From Daphnia carinata (Eukaryota > Arthropoda > Branchiopoda > Diplostraca > Daphniidae), in contig NW_026712464.1 in assembly GCF_022539665.2 (NCBI RefSeq), positions 1 to 64,000 of the forward strand: 64,000 nt of DNA, in the 5' to 3' direction. Positions 1-12,228 of the stretch are shown in pieces. The notes under the pieces are model-generated. The model searched no databases. It worked only from the letters and a program-made list of their open reading frames with translations, and had not been told where the DNA came from. Position numbers and translations under genes: made by a program. Position 1 is the first letter of the stretch, and every line of letters begins with the position of its first letter.

Positions 1-652
1 CGGCCTCTCACTTATGTGTCTGGAGACGCACAATCATTTGAAGTTTTATCTCAAAAAAAAAGCTGCTGACTGGAAGGCAACCTGGTGCCACAACAGTCAC
101 CCGACTCTACGAAAATGAGCCGTGAGGAACTTATCGAATTGGATAAGCAAGAAGCGAGCACGCACTAACATGGTGGAGGCTTTGGCAAGCCTCGTACTTG
201 TCTGACCTTAACGGATTTTACTGTCGCAAAGGCAAGGGTACGAGAATCCCACGTGTTGGTGAAGTCGTCTTGTTAAAAGAGCCGAACATCAAGCGAGTGT
301 CATGCCGACGGCCATTGTTACAGAATTGGTCCCTGGCTACGACGGCAAGGTGAGAGCTGTTACCCTACGGCTACGATCGGGAAAGGAAACCACCCGAGGC
401 ATCCAGACTGTCTATCCTCTAGAAGTGCAAGCCGATATCGACACACCAGTCGACGACGCTAAAGCCGGCGGAAAGGAGAATACTACATCCAAGAAGAAAA
501 AGAAGATTCCACTCCGTAAGAAGAAAATAGAATCGCAGGAGGGAGCTGGCGATTCCGGCGGGGAAGATGTTGCGGATTCTAAACAGAAGAGCAACCAGGA
601 GGTTTCTAGGTCCGGAAGGCCCGTGCGAAGACCCGCCGTCTTTGATATTTAG
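1..652 (+). pseudogene. BEL/Pao retrotransposon polyprotein, C-terminal end (DUF5641 region)
   Basis: This is the 3' end of a BEL/Pao pol gene, entering from the left edge. The first codons read RPLTYVSGD, a signature just after the integrase core in Pao-type polyproteins. Bases 171-300 encode WWRLWQASYLSDL and then RVGEVVLLKEPNIKR, the conserved DUF5641 strands. From 302 the frame changes and continues with AIVTELVPGYDGKVRAVTLR and VYPLEVQ, the standard end of that domain. A Lys-rich tail and a stop at 650-652 follow. The pieces lie in three frames (a stop near 54, a shift near 140-170, another near 300), so the gene is broken. DUF5641 follows the integrase core in these elements and is thought to assist integration; the catalytic core itself lies outside the window. 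Confidence 0.85.
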
Positions 653-1700
653 TTGTATTATTATTATTATTTGTGTATGCCGCAAGGGGCGCTGTTTAAC
701 AGAGCCTACTTGGCGGCCGATGTTGGCAATAGCCGACCCTTCTTAATTCCCTCTTGACGAAAGCAGACGTCTTTTTTGTAAGTGCCGACAATTCAAATAA
801 AAGAACTAGTGAAATCTCTTAGTGTTTTTGCTCCCTATCAACGTATTCTAAAGGTATCAAGTATTAAGTTAAGCTAATCTAATTCAAAACTTCCCCTCAA
901 GGTATAGAATCCATTACACTGTTTCATTTCATAAAAATCAGAAATGGTTTTATGCAAATGTTTTGTGTCAACAAGAGAAGACATAAAACTTTTGTTGCAT
1001 GTTCTCTTAACAAGAAAGATAGATTTACCATTACAAGGAAAAAAGTCTTACTTTCAAAAAGGTGTGGAATTTCTCACCCTCTTTGAATGTGTCCTGAGAA
1101 GTGACACACGCTGTTGCAGAAACTATAAGAATTCATTTAGAAACGCCAAAAACACAAGTACTCGGCAGCCAGAAACATGGTCGTTACCAGAAAAAAAGAT
1201 GAAAGACCAGAACACTACTGCGAAAATTGGTAATTGAGAAGCCGCCGGAACTGACGGAAAGACAAACCTCGGAATTAAAAGCCGGTTTAACAATACAGTC
1301 GGTACAGCATCGCAAATATATTTACATATTGTAAGGATTTCAAGCTAAGATTAAGTGGAAGACTCGCATATCGCCTCTTGCTATCTCTCCACCCCACTCG
1401 TCCTTATTTCTACGATTCTCCCTTTTATTAATTTCTTCCGCTTGACCGAGGTGTCAACGACACCAAGCTCATCTGTTAACCTCGTCTCCCTTTTTGACAC
1501 TGTCTCGCTGTTTTATTGCCCACGCTAACCATAGCGTCCCCAAGCTAAGGCGCGGTATAAAACCCCCATCCGAGCTTCCAAAAGAGATAGTCCCCTCGTA
1601 GTCGTCGCACGGACTAGTTGTGTATTTTTGTAATGTCTTGGTGCCAATTTTAAAATAAACCTAAATAATAAACAAAACGCAACTTTCAATTGTTGTAATA
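653..1700 (+). promoter_or_regulatory. LTR-like sequence downstream of the BEL pol end
   Basis: No gene is visible here. A TGTTGGCAATAGCC start at 721 and an AATAAA at 796-801 lie where the 3' LTR of the preceding BEL element is expected. A second block has a TATAAAA at 1556-1562 and another AATAAA at 1653-1658, the promoter-to-polyA spacing of an LTR. I could not pair the two blocks as direct repeats by eye, so boundaries are uncertain and they may come from two elements. The 97-residue reading frame at 944-1237 has no recognisable domain. Confidence 0.4.
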
Positions 1701-1747
1701 TTGGACACTTGTCTCGTTCCACAAATACCCAAAAGACAGGTGTCCAA
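1701..1747. repeat. Hairpin, 13-bp arms
   Basis: TTGGACACTTGTC at 1701-1713 pairs with GACAGGTGTCCAA at 1735-1747 with one mismatch and a 21-base loop. It directly follows the LTR-like block and may mark an element end. Confidence 0.6.
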
Positions 1748-1749
1748 CA

Positions 1750-4700
1750 TGTAAATATGTTGGTATCCTGTAAAGCCGGTAAAGTCTTGACTAGAAAGCA
1801 ACGGACGGTATGTATACTAAGAGCAAACAGCAATGATGATCCCTATGACAACAATGAATATTTCAATTGTAAATTATCCAGCTGATTCAAAGACGAATTT
1901 CGCTAGTTGAATATGCAACACAATCGGAAAACGGAAGGAAAAGATGAAGCGAGTGACAGAACACATCTTGAGAAGCTTTGGTTTACCAATGAAGACATTA
2001 AACTGGGAAGTTGGTTTGCAAATGGGAAATCACTCGAAAACCTACGTGATTCAGCGTTGAGAAAAGTGAGGTGATCAAGACTGTCAATGAAAACATTAAG
2101 CTGTGCAGTGGATGCTCGAAGGGGAAATGAGAAAGGTTAGTGATTCCGGTACTCAACTCGTCTCATTGATATTTACTACAGAACTATACCCTAAATATAG
2201 CTATAAAGCATTTATATCTACCAACTCCCCATCGCCAGTTTGTAGGGTTAAAAATTTATCATTGGTAAACAAAAACTTCTCCAAACATGTTTTGGCACTC
2301 GGAAATAGGTAAAATAGTCCTGGAAGATGAAGCAGAGAGCACCTAGTACGAGATTGGTAATTGAGTGAATTTACACATTGAGAAAAATGGCTGGAATTGT
2401 CATGGGCATGGTAGCGGATTATTGTTCCACTTGGATCTTTGCGAAAAACCTCGAAAAACCTTGAATCTCAACGAAGACTGCTTTTAATGAACGTATTTCA
2501 CCGTTAAGAATGTTTAGTCAGTTCTACTGAAAAGCTTGCCTGCTTGCGCGGTGTTTGTTGCTGCCAGCGGCATGTGACCATTGTTTCATTCGTTATCTTT
2601 GGAGTGTGTTTGTCTTCTGATAAGTGGCTGCCCGCATTTATTTTATTACTGATATTGAGTGTGCCTGATCTCGCAATGCTCGTAAGGCTAGTTCACTTTG
2701 TTATCAGTATGATTGATTTTTGGTTTCGGTACGCTAGGTTACATATGGAATGACACATCTTGTGTTGAAGTAATAATTTTTCGCTTTCAATCTGATTATT
2801 TTCTTGTATCATATTATATATATTAGTGTGAACTGACATTCGATTGCCTACATGTTGAACGTTCTATCATTTTGAAATGAAGAAGAGTAGTCTAACCTTA
2901 ATATATGCAACCATTAGTTGGTAACTGGTTTTCTACAGTCTTTTACTTCAATCAGAGGAGGAACTTTAAAGAAAGGAACAAAGAACTCTTGTCTATGGTG
3001 AATTTGTTTAATTCCAGCACTTTGGAAGACATGTAAAACCTGTTAGGCTGCTTATCATTTTTAAAGCAAAAAAAAGTAAATTAGTGATGCAATGTAGTTA
3101 TCGTAACTGCCACGCACAATCCTAAGAACAGATCAATGATAAGGCAAATCTGTCGACAGACAGTAGGAGAAAGTCGATTGACGTTCACTAAAATACAATT
3201 TTGAGAGTAAATTTTTGGGTATTAAAGTAAAATAAGGATTTAAAGCCATCGAAACTCCGTCTTAAGTAAAACAAAGCAGTTTTTCAAATCGGCTTAATTT
3301 GATTTTACCAGATTAAATACAAAACGAATCAGTATAGGATTAATGTGCATGGCAAATAAACCGCATAACATAAGTACGACGTGCAGTCCGATTTCAGCCG
3401 AGCCTAAATAGGAAGTAGAAATTTTCATGATAATGAGCGTGCCTTATTACTCCCTACGGATTAATATATATATCATATGTATTTCAGTTCCGCGTTAGGG
3501 ACGTAGGCCTACAGGACCTGCGGCTGTCGAATTGTTCAAAGTATCCGTTGCCTCCGAAATCAGATCCCAGCTGCTCATGAGCAAGATCGGGATCATTATG
3601 AAGCTCCAATGTTTCTAAACATTAATAGCAGAAGCAGATAACACTGACGTAACTATTACGATTTGTTTAATAATAGAATAGTGAGCCGTGTAATGAGAAA
3701 TCTTACCTTCATGTAATGTTCTGAACTCTATTGTTATATAACTCGTCGGATTTCGTTGACAAAATACGGATGAATAGATTAGATTAATTTGTCACCATTC
3801 TCATCGGTTAGCTGTGATACACTGTATTTTTACTCCCAGCCCATCCACATAGCGCCAGTCCTATCTGGTGGCTATTTCTACATTACCTTTCAGCAATGTT
3901 TAATCCGATAAGATAATTGGGAGCATATTTTGTTCAAAATGTGGTAGTATACCTGATGTTTGACGCCCTTCGGCTTCCTTCTCCTAGTAGCAGTCTTGCA
4001 TTGATCGGATTTCTGGAAATTTGGGGTCCATGAAACAATGACGCTAAGTTGGCTGGGGTTGAGGTAAAAATCGTTAAATTCCATGACAAGGCGGACTGTA
4101 TAATTTACTTTTGGAGGCCGGTTACAAACAAACTTCAGACAGAAATTAAAATCGGTTAAACATCTTGCAAAAACTACATCAAGGAAATATTGATTTTTAC
4201 CGCCGAAATGATTAATTTTTGTTGTTTCCACAGTTTTTCGTGCACTTAATCATCTGATGACCCTGAAGCAAAACAGACTGACTTAAAAGCCACAAAATTA
4301 GTGAATAGAGCTTTTGAGTTAATTACTTAAGTGCACATACCTGAAGGAGTTCAACTGAGGCGTCTAACTGAAGGCTTAAAGCTATGCAGAGGGTTGTATA
4401 TCCCAGGACTAAATTCTTTTCTCGGGGTGAAATAATAATGGCAAGTAGAATGAGGAGTAGAAAATCTTTGTCTTTTCCTTTGCCAGTAAAGTTTGTAAAC
4501 AATTCCGAATGATTCCAGAATTGTTGTAATAACTGGCTCACCAGTAGCTGAATCACTTTCTGGACTGAGCAAGCTGGTTGACCCATAGCGGCTGGATAAC
4601 AATTGCACGGCTTTAAAGATGCGTAACTTTCGGAACAAATGTCAATTTAGTATATTCTCGGGGCATCATCTTCCCTTTTCAAGCAATAGTGCTAAAACAA

Positions 4701-5300
4701 ATTATTTTTTTTCCACTGGCCAAATGTAATTAAATTAAACGAAAGAAATTTATTACCCTGGATATTCGCTCCATCTTACAAGTAAATTCCTCGACGAGAC
4801 GAGACGCTTGCGAGTCTCGTCTTTTATAGATGATGCGAAATGTAATTCTGGATGCCAAATCATGACTTTAGCAAAATGAATCACGTGTTGATGGCGTGAA
4901 GTGGAGGAGAACTCCGGTGAGACGCAGTACTTGTGCAACGGGCACTGGTTAGATGAAATTAATACGCCTGTCAATTAACTCCATTAAGTCAAGCGAAACT
5001 TGTCCGAGACTTACTTCGTTACAGCTCACCCGATCGATGAGTACTTGCTGGAAAACTGTGTGTACTAAAGTTACTCCTTCTAGAAATTAGTTATTTTCTA
5101 TCTCTTTCTGTAAAGATGTAATTGGTTTGATTATGAATACATTTTTTACAACATGACTGATGAATATGATGAAAAGTATTTTTACTTAAGTAATTACATT
5201 TTTAGACTGCAATAAACTTGAAGGAGTAAATGGCATAGCATTAAAGTTAAGTTTGTTGCATCTCTTCTTATGGGTTTGAAAAAAGCCGATTTAGAAAAAT
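1750..5300. other. Intergenic sequence without recognisable genes
   Basis: AT-rich sequence. Short reading frames occur on both strands (for example 2103-2312 plus, 3890-4231 minus, 4351-4638 minus, 4753-4974 minus), but none shows a motif or domain that I recognise, and their composition looks like chance. No long repeat or structured RNA was seen. Confidence 0.5.
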
Positions 5301-5326
5301 GTTCACGGCAAAGTTGAAAGTTCTTA

Positions 5327-6405
5327 TTAGGATGGAAACCATCTGGCCACAGTTTTAGTTATGAACGCAAACGATTCAGTTCGTTCAATGAAAAACTGTT
5401 TGTATTTAATTTTCTCGTTGAATTCTTCAATATTTTTGAGTAGCCCTATGTCCAAATTTGCATCATTCAAGGTTTCTTCAAGCTTTTGATCCAGCGCTTG
5501 TTTCATGGCTGCGGCTATGAGCAAATTTTGAATTTCTGTTTTAGTGATGTCCTTATTTTGGATTGCCGTATAATTCGGATTCTCTATGGTTGGATTTTCT
5601 GGACCACACTGATGCTCCATTTCACTTACGCTTTCTATTTTCGAACATTCTTTTGTTGTTGACGTTTTTTCAGTTGTAGCTAATGGGATTGTTGGAGTTG
5701 TCTGTACTGGTGATGGTGTGGTATATTGGGTAAATGGATCTTTTTTCTTCGTGGTAGAACTCCGCGTCGTTGAACACGATTACTGCGTCGCAATCTTCTA
5801 ACGCCAGTGGTTCGTTTAACCCGTGATGTATTACGTATTTTTCGTGAAATGGTTTTCCATATTTTACTAGTCACAAGCAATCATATCCTAGATGACATTT
5901 CCACTAGCATGATCATTTTTAGGATACCTCCAAATACAGGCAAGTTAATCGTGGTTTGATTGTCTTTCGTTATTCTAGCCGTATTTCTTGTATTTTCTGC
6001 CAATATGGCTCCAGGAAAATTTTCTATGATTTCGGAATTACTGTTGATAGTTTTAAGGATCTACTGCTGCATTTCACGAATGTTTCCTTGCTCGTTGCAT
6101 TCTTCTAGTTTTACGAGTTGGTTTACTTGTAGTGTGATACATAGGTGCGATTCTTGATATTGATATTAGTTGATAACTTTCTTGATCAGTTGGCTGCAAT
6201 CAGACGGTCTATTTCTGATTCCGTAACGCAGATGTTGCTTATTTGTATAGTCATATCGTCTGGTCGACGATGTATTCAAACTCTGATCCTGATGGAAGTA
6301 GGTTATCATTGGTGAATCGATTGTTAGCAGCTACAGTATTGCTTTTCCGTGGTGTGTAGTTGATGTAAATCATGGCGTTCTTTTTTACAAGTTGTCCTTC
6401 CTCTT
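5327..6405 (-). pseudogene. Retroelement envelope gene fragment, diverged relative of the 17-20 kb env
   Basis: The minus strand aligns by eye, in fragments, with the env gene at 17.1-20.6 kb. Shared blocks run from high to low coordinate: a segment ending in INYTP (against VTYKP in the other copy), SEFEYIVDQTI, a Phe/Leu-Gly-Gly-Ile-Leu-Lys block near 5.9 kb, and LKNIEEFNEKI near 5.4 kb (against LKNIEEFNGKI). The Cys-rich middle and most of the Thr-rich linker of the longer copy are missing, so this copy has a large internal deletion as well as many frameshifts and stops. It ends at about 5.33 kb, before the conserved helical Cys segment. Its upstream side stops just before the Penelope-like element at 6.46 kb. 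No gag or pol accompanies it. Confidence 0.65.
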
Positions 6406-6462
6406 CGACTGTTGTGAACTTGCAAACTAACCACTAGCACGGATTCACACTAACCAAGAACC

Positions 6463-8990
6463 ATGGAGGAACCGGCATACACAAGAAGGTCTCCGGAAGA
6501 CTTCCTAGCGGCGCAAGAAGCAACACAGGTCAAAGAAAGAGGACTGGAAGTGGAAGAAACCATAAAAAACATGGATACGGCTGCACCACTTACCTAGCCC
6601 CCACCAAGGATTGACATTAGAAAGCTCCGGACACTGGCTACAGTTGGCAAAGAAAGAGAATATGATAAATAACTAGCTGAAATGGACAATCTTCAACACA
6701 CAATCCTCCGTAATGTAACAGACCAGAGCGACGAGCGCCCCCCCATCATGATAATGGGGAGATCCTTTCAATCCCCCTTACCGAGACGTCACTCTCACTT
6801 CTCACTGGCAGACAAGATGAATAAATATATGCTGGAATGCGCAGTGAATTGTAGTGAAGAACTAATTACAGCCCAGATAACTGAATTGGACGCCTTAAAC
6901 CGAAAAAAAGGATGAAATGAATATCGAGGAATAATTCACCACGGAGGAACTAGCAGCCGCAGAGGAGCTTAGACGCTTCCTGACCCGGAATATACGACCT
7001 TACACCTCCAGGGGCAGATTGGAAACCACCATACCATTCTTCATTCTACCAACATCTGGAACAAATCAGAAGTTAATGATTCCTGGCCTACAACCTAGAA
7101 AAGATGATATCAACTGGCGCGAGACCCCCAGAACCTCACAGAACTGGTGCCAAAAACCAGACCCGAACAACTGGATGAACAATACCATAGCAACTACAGG
7201 GGACGACCATCGAGAACAAGGAACGGATGAGGCCGAGCTAGATCGGGACAAGGCTACGGAGTAAGATTTGAAAACGACTATTACCAGGAGAGGAGCCCTT
7301 CCCTGAACGAAGGCTATGGCAATTTGCGACGGGGACCGAAAAACGAAGGACTTCCGAAAAAATGGGAAAGGAGAGAAGGAATAAAACAAAACGAAGACGA
7401 AATTTAAGAAACTCCTCCCGACAACGAATAATAGATCAACACAATGAACATACAATATTGAACAATTCAAACATCACAATATGTCCAGCCCAACCGGAGG
7501 TATTGGCAAACGGAATAAGCTTTATTCCCACGAGCTCTACGACGAAATACCAAACAGCGGACATCGCCCGCTTCATGAGAACAATCAACCTGAACTGCTT
7601 CTAGCATGGGAAAACGAAGGGCCAGCGTAGTAGCCTTACCTCACGCATAGTGAAATCCAACCGGCAACCGCCAGCAAGGATTGACAAGGGCGTACCATGC
7701 TGGGACGAGCTCGACAGGACAATAGAATCACCCATAACAGCGGACCCACCTAACCTCGAACCTAGACTACGATTTGCCTAGCGAGACCTGGTCACTCATC
7801 CAAGCTTCTATCTCCTACAAGCAGACAAAGGGTGCAGAATGATGCTGAGGTCGAAAATGGACTACCGGAAAGAGGCCATGCGACAGTTGGAGGACGCCTC
7901 TGCTTACCAGGAACTCCCACGCGACCAAGCAATGAGAGAATACACGAACCTCAGGGGTAAGGAACACCTAATACTACACTAACTACAGAAAGGAGGTTGG
8001 ATCACGAGAGCAGAAGAGCGTCGACTGCGATTGGAGAGAATCGAGATCCCACGTGGAATCCCTGTATTCTAGCATATCCTGGGACGAAGTCATTAGGATG
8101 GCGGTGACTTTTTACCGGAGCCATTTCGACATCCTGAGAAAAGTAGCGGAGGAGAAGGAATCCTTACCACCACCCTCCCAGAAACTGTTCCATGAAATCC
8201 TAAAGTTGATCCTGACCATTCCATTTCCAGCAGTATAAATGGTACAAACAATTCAAAAGGACCGCCATGGGTACGTCTATTTCTGCCTACTTTGCGAACA
8301 CCTTCATATATCAGCGAACAGCAGCCTTAATACACAGTCCACCGACATACCTGGCCGCCTGCATGAGATACATCGATGACATCGATGAACATTGGCATAT
8401 GGACGAGCCTAAGAGAGGATATTGAGGATATCTTAGAAAATACGGTGGATTCCGCAATTGAACTTACCTTTGTGATAGTCGGATCATCCCTGGAAGCGTT
8501 AGACGTACAAATAAACCTCGACGAGGATGGCCGGATAACAACGAAACTATACAGAAAACCTATTGACGGACAACAATATCTAATTGGACCTCTAGTCAGC
8601 CACCCCACCTCAAGCGAAGCCTGCCCTATTCGCAGCTAGTGAGAATAAAACGCAACTGCAGCAATACTGAAGGCTTCGAACGGGAAGCAGAACTGCTGCT
8701 GGACTGATTCCGCAAACGAAGGTACCCTGACCACATCATACAGAAAGCCCTAGATAGAAATCTTCTAATCCATGGACGTCCGGCACCAGGCGCAGGATCA
8801 GAAACCAGAATTAACCTGATAACTGAATTCCATCCGAACTGGTCCAGCAAAATATATGAAGAAGTAAGAAACAACTACGATGCCATTAGAAAAGTGGTCG
8901 AAATACCATTCTTTTTACACACTACAAAGCACTACACCGAGGATTGCCTACAGGGTGGCCCGTCGCCTGGGAGTTGACTTAGGATCGAGA
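6463..8990 (+). pseudogene. Penelope-like retroelement reverse transcriptase, degraded
   Basis: An ATG at 6463 opens an N-terminal region with charged helices, broken by a stop near 6596. RT-specific blocks follow: LQADKGCRMMLRSKMDYRKE near 7.82 kb (finger block typical of Penelope-type RTs), QLEDASAYQELP, then a KWYKQFKRTAMGTSISAY block near 8.25 kb, and the catalytic YIDD at 8369-8380. After YIDD the frame shifts and continues with LTFVIVGSSLEALDVQINL, KLYRKPIDGQQYL and SHPTS, followed in other frames by SLPYSQLVRIKRNCS. This order and these motifs are Penelope-like rather than LINE or LTR. I saw no GIY-YIG endonuclease before the sequence breaks down near 9.0 kb. At least four frameshifts or stops make it non-functional. 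Confidence 0.75.
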
Positions 8991-9146
8991 TTCAAAAAAG
9001 GCCTTTGAAAATCTGAACAAATAAAAAAATAAATAAGGGTCGTTGATCTTTTGGTTAAAAACAGGACACCGGAAGGTACCCTGAATTGTTTTGTGGAGTT
9101 GTGGTGCCACCAGTGCCACCTCTCTGGCTGGAGTTGCTCTAAGCCT

Positions 9147-9172
9147 TCCACTATCCACCATGGGATAGTGGA
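9147..9172. repeat. Perfect 10-bp hairpin
   Basis: TCCACTATCC at 9147-9156 is followed by a 6-base loop and its exact reverse complement at 9163-9172. No T-run or gene start lies next to it, so no function is assigned. Confidence 0.7.
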
Positions 9173-9351
9173 TGTCCATGGGTCAACCCCTAGTTATTTT
9201 CGAGCGAACACCAGCATCATCTTTACTATCCCCGGCAACGGGAGGAAACAGCGATTGCCCAATGTTAACCGAAGTTTTCAAAAGCTACGTATGCCCAGAG
9301 GTCGCCCAACCATGTTAACATGATTGCCCTAGGTAAAATTCACTACCGATG

Positions 9352-10433
9352 CTCCAAGTACAGATGTATAGTATCCTGCACAAAAAGAAAAACACTCGAT
9401 TTAATTTGAAGAAGCCATCTATGAGCAAAATATATGAATTATTTACCTTTTTTAAATAGGGTCAGCCTGTGGCGCAAAAACGCAAGAAGTTGGGAAGTGT
9501 AGTTTAAGTCCAGACACCTTTTTCTAAGGCCCCAGGTGTTATGAAAAATGTCTAGAAAAAGTAGTGTATACCCTTTTTTTGTTAGATCCCCAACCCCCAA
9601 CCCCAGGCTAAGATGAAAAATATCTATCCTCAGTCACCTATTTTGGTCAACAGCGAATCTACAGCACGGGAAAATTGTCGTCTCATATCGAGTTTGAACC
9701 ACTGCTATCCGTGTCTGAATACGAACCTATACCAATGAACTACAATTTCTTAAGATATCGTATTACAGCTGTCTATATAATCGTTTATTTCATGGAGGTT
9801 GAAGGGGAAATTGTTTTACTATTTATAATTTATATTATTTACCACCATGCTTCAGAACGACATGGTGTACAAAAGTAATTATCTATGTGAAGTCTTGAAC
9901 ATCGCCCTCCTGCGACGCAGGCCGATACACACCCCTTACGCCACATAATGACTAAATGGATCGACAGTATATAGTACATAATTGTTTTTCATTCATATTA
10001 TATATTATAACCAAAAATATGGACATATATAACAATATACAATAGCTCGGTGGAATAGGGTCAGATTCAGATACGGATTGCAGTGGTTCAAACCAGATGT
10101 AACGTTTTTTTTCCCGAGAGCCGTGAAGTTGATATTGACCAAGGCGGGTGACTGAGGAGGACATTGTGTTTAACGGATATTTTTCATCTTAGCCTGAGGG
10201 ATGGGGGTCTAACAAATACAGACTAGACTCTACTTTTTCCAGACACTTTTCGTAACACCTGGGGCATTTCCAAAAGGTGGCTGGACTTAAACAACCCATT
10301 CCAACTTATTGTGTTTTTGCGCCATACACCCTATTTAAAAGATAAATAATTCATATATTTTCCCAATAGATGGCTTTTTCAAATTAAATCGGATGTTCTT
10401 CTTTTTGTGCAGGACTGTACCTGACTTGGGAAT
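9352..10433. mobile_element. Foldback element: long inverted repeats, arms of about 430 bp
   Basis: The left arm (about 9352-9795) reappears as its reverse complement in the right arm (about 10000-10433). Matching landmarks include CCTGCACAAAAAGAA, GATTTAATTTGA, a shared AAATATATGAATTATTTA, CCCAGGTGTTA, AGGCTAAGATGAAAAATAT, CCTCAGTCACC and TTTGAACCACTGC. The arms differ by scattered substitutions and small indels. A central spacer of about 200 bp carries no gene. I found no clear target-site duplication. The right arm is continuous outward with a tRNA-like sequence (10422-10494), so the structure may be two SINE-like copies lying inverted rather than a DNA transposon. The short reading frames across it are chance. 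Confidence 0.75.
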
Positions 10434-10494
10434 TGACCCCAGGACATTTGGGTCGAATACCACAGTTCAAGAACTTAACCACTAGACTTATCTT
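10422..10494 (-). repeat. tRNA-derived SINE head (A-box and B-box like)
   Basis: On the minus strand the segment contains AAGTCTAGTGGTTAAG, like an RNA polymerase III A box, and some 40 bases later GGGGTCAATTCCC, like a B box (GGTTCRANNCC). The spacing suits a tRNA-related SINE. The cloverleaf is not intact, so it is not a working tRNA gene. It runs directly into the right arm of the foldback at 9.35-10.43 kb. The left arm keeps only the short CCAAGTACAG stretch that follows the B box, so its head is lost. Confidence 0.5.
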
Positions 10495-10499
10495 CGAGG

Positions 10500-11340
10500 A
10501 AATCACGTAACTTGGAAATTCACCATGTGTTTGCTCTCCCAACCTTCCTTGTATTATGTTGTATGATGTATATGTTTCTTTGGATAACATCTATTTTTGA
10601 GATAACATTCATTTTTTCACATTACAACCACTTTTTCTGGCAAACCGTTCCATGCGATTTCTAGGCGAAAACTGTAAAAAATTCTCCGCGCCATCTAGAA
10701 AAATGTTCCACACAACTCAAAATCCTCCCATTTTTCTCATTCGCTGATATGTTCCCCACAATTTCCCATCTTGAGATGAACTTTCTTTCAATATACCCTT
10801 TATTGCGCACAATGCGTGTAATTCTGACACAGCTGTTCGATTCAAGGCCAGACAAATTGTATAAAAAGGGTATGATTGCCATGCAGAGTGAAGGACTAGG
10901 GACATTGACTTGATACACGGAAAAAACAACAAAAAATCGAGAACTGAGATTCAACCGGAGGATGATGCCAGATTGGTTCAAAGTAGTAGCCTTTGCCACA
11001 AGAAGGAATTATACTAAAAGAAAAGTTTCTGAGCAATAAGTTGTCTGAACCCACATTCCTATATTAAACAGAGAACAACATATCAAACTTACGGGAATTT
11101 TTGTTTATCGAGAAAAACAAGAGCTTCTTTTTAAAAAACCAATCAGACCTAATACATTACCTTAACCTTAAAGACGCTGGAAGCTTCCAAACAGCAACGA
11201 CTAGCCGTCGCACCCGTATTACCACACCCTAGTGAAGGTAAACAAGTTGGCGTCCCTGGAACCATCCTGCAGCACTCACAGTAAACCCACATTCTCCACT
11301 CTGGAAACTTCATTTCTTTGTTTCCCTGAAAGAACAAGAA
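10500..11340. other. No recognisable gene
   Basis: AT-rich sequence with overlapping minus-strand reading frames (10661-10999 and 10717-10932) that show no domain. I see nothing supportable here. Confidence 0.45.
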
Positions 11341-11760
11341 GTGCTATATATAGTTGATGGAACAAGCCGAATCCCAGATCAGGTAACATCTATTCACACT
11401 ATCAAATTATGTAAAGATTTCTTTGTTTAAGATACTCGAACTGTGACCGAATTCCGTTGGTTCTGAAGCGGGTCAACTTGTCTTAACAAATGACCCTGAG
11501 ATCAGAAAGTCGGATATGTATAGTGGCACGTCGTTTACTTCTACCAACAATTTATCCGAACCTACAGAACACTGTTCCTGGCTTTGAGACCGCAAATGAA
11601 ATTTGGGTTAGACTAACTTTCCAGCACTTGAGAACACTGGCTGGACTATTTAGCAATATGGGACAATCGGTGTCAGAAGCCCAACTGATTACCAAGATTA
11701 TCTGCACTCTGTTGTAGACGCTTCGTGTGTTGAGACAGAAATGTGTGCATTGTTAATTAC
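11340..11760 (+). pseudogene. Possible copia-type gag remnant
   Basis: The frame at 11490-11717 contains FETANEIWVRLTFQHLRT and later GQSVSEAQLITKIICTLL. This resembles the copia gag pattern of an (A)-x-E-x-W-x-x-L block followed by a Gly-x-x-(V/I)-(S/E)-E block and a short Leu-rich end. Flanking frames are shifted and nothing further downstream supports a copia element. The similarity is short and partial, so this is a tentative call; chance is possible. Confidence 0.3.
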
Positions 11761-11886
11761 GGATTGCAATTGTTGCCAATCACTACATCTCTCTTTATCA
11801 GGAAGACATAAATTGCACAGCCGAACGTGGGTTGCCGTTTTGGCAGGAAGACAGAGCTACCTTCCGTCACAAGTACCTATAGGTTT

Positions 11887-12228
11887 TGACAGACCTACCT
11901 AAAAAACGACAAACCTAACCCGACATACCTAACCCTGAAAAAAAGGAAAAACATCTCTCGTCAAAACTACCTAGACATATGTAACCAATAAATAATTAAA
12001 TAACGATCCCGTCATCATCTACCCCATTAAAAATATATTAAAGTTACAGCCGTCGTGTCTACCCGTTTGTTTAATTGAGACAGACATATCTACCCAATCG
12101 TTGACGGCTGATCGACGCACCTACACCTTCGTTTAACTGAACCCAAGAAACATACCCCTTCGGTTTAACAAATCCGACTTACCTACCCCTTCCATCAATT
12201 TAGCCCGACACACCTACTCTTTGTTGGA
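11887..12228. repeat. Degenerate minisatellite, about 32-bp unit
   Basis: The core CGACRYACCTACCC recurs every 30-32 bases, followed by TTCGTTTAAC-like sequence. It is clearest at 12052-12228 (about five units) and more degenerate, with gaps, from 11887. Two CCTAACCC runs in the older part are not a telomere array. Confidence 0.65.

Noticed and set aside
2544-2753. Hydrophobic 69-codon frame as membrane protein
   Set aside because: No in-frame ATG seen at its start, no homology pattern, and AT-rich T-runs give hydrophobic translations by chance.
9352-10433. CRISPR-like or multi-repeat array
   Set aside because: Only two inverted copies; eukaryotic sequence with no regular spacers.
10422-10494. 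Functional tRNA gene
   Set aside because: Box-like motifs are present but the cloverleaf pairing and acceptor stem are not intact; a SINE-like head fits better.
11910-11935. CCTAACCC motifs resembling arthropod telomere repeat
   Set aside because: Only two copies, not in register; part of the 32-bp minisatellite.
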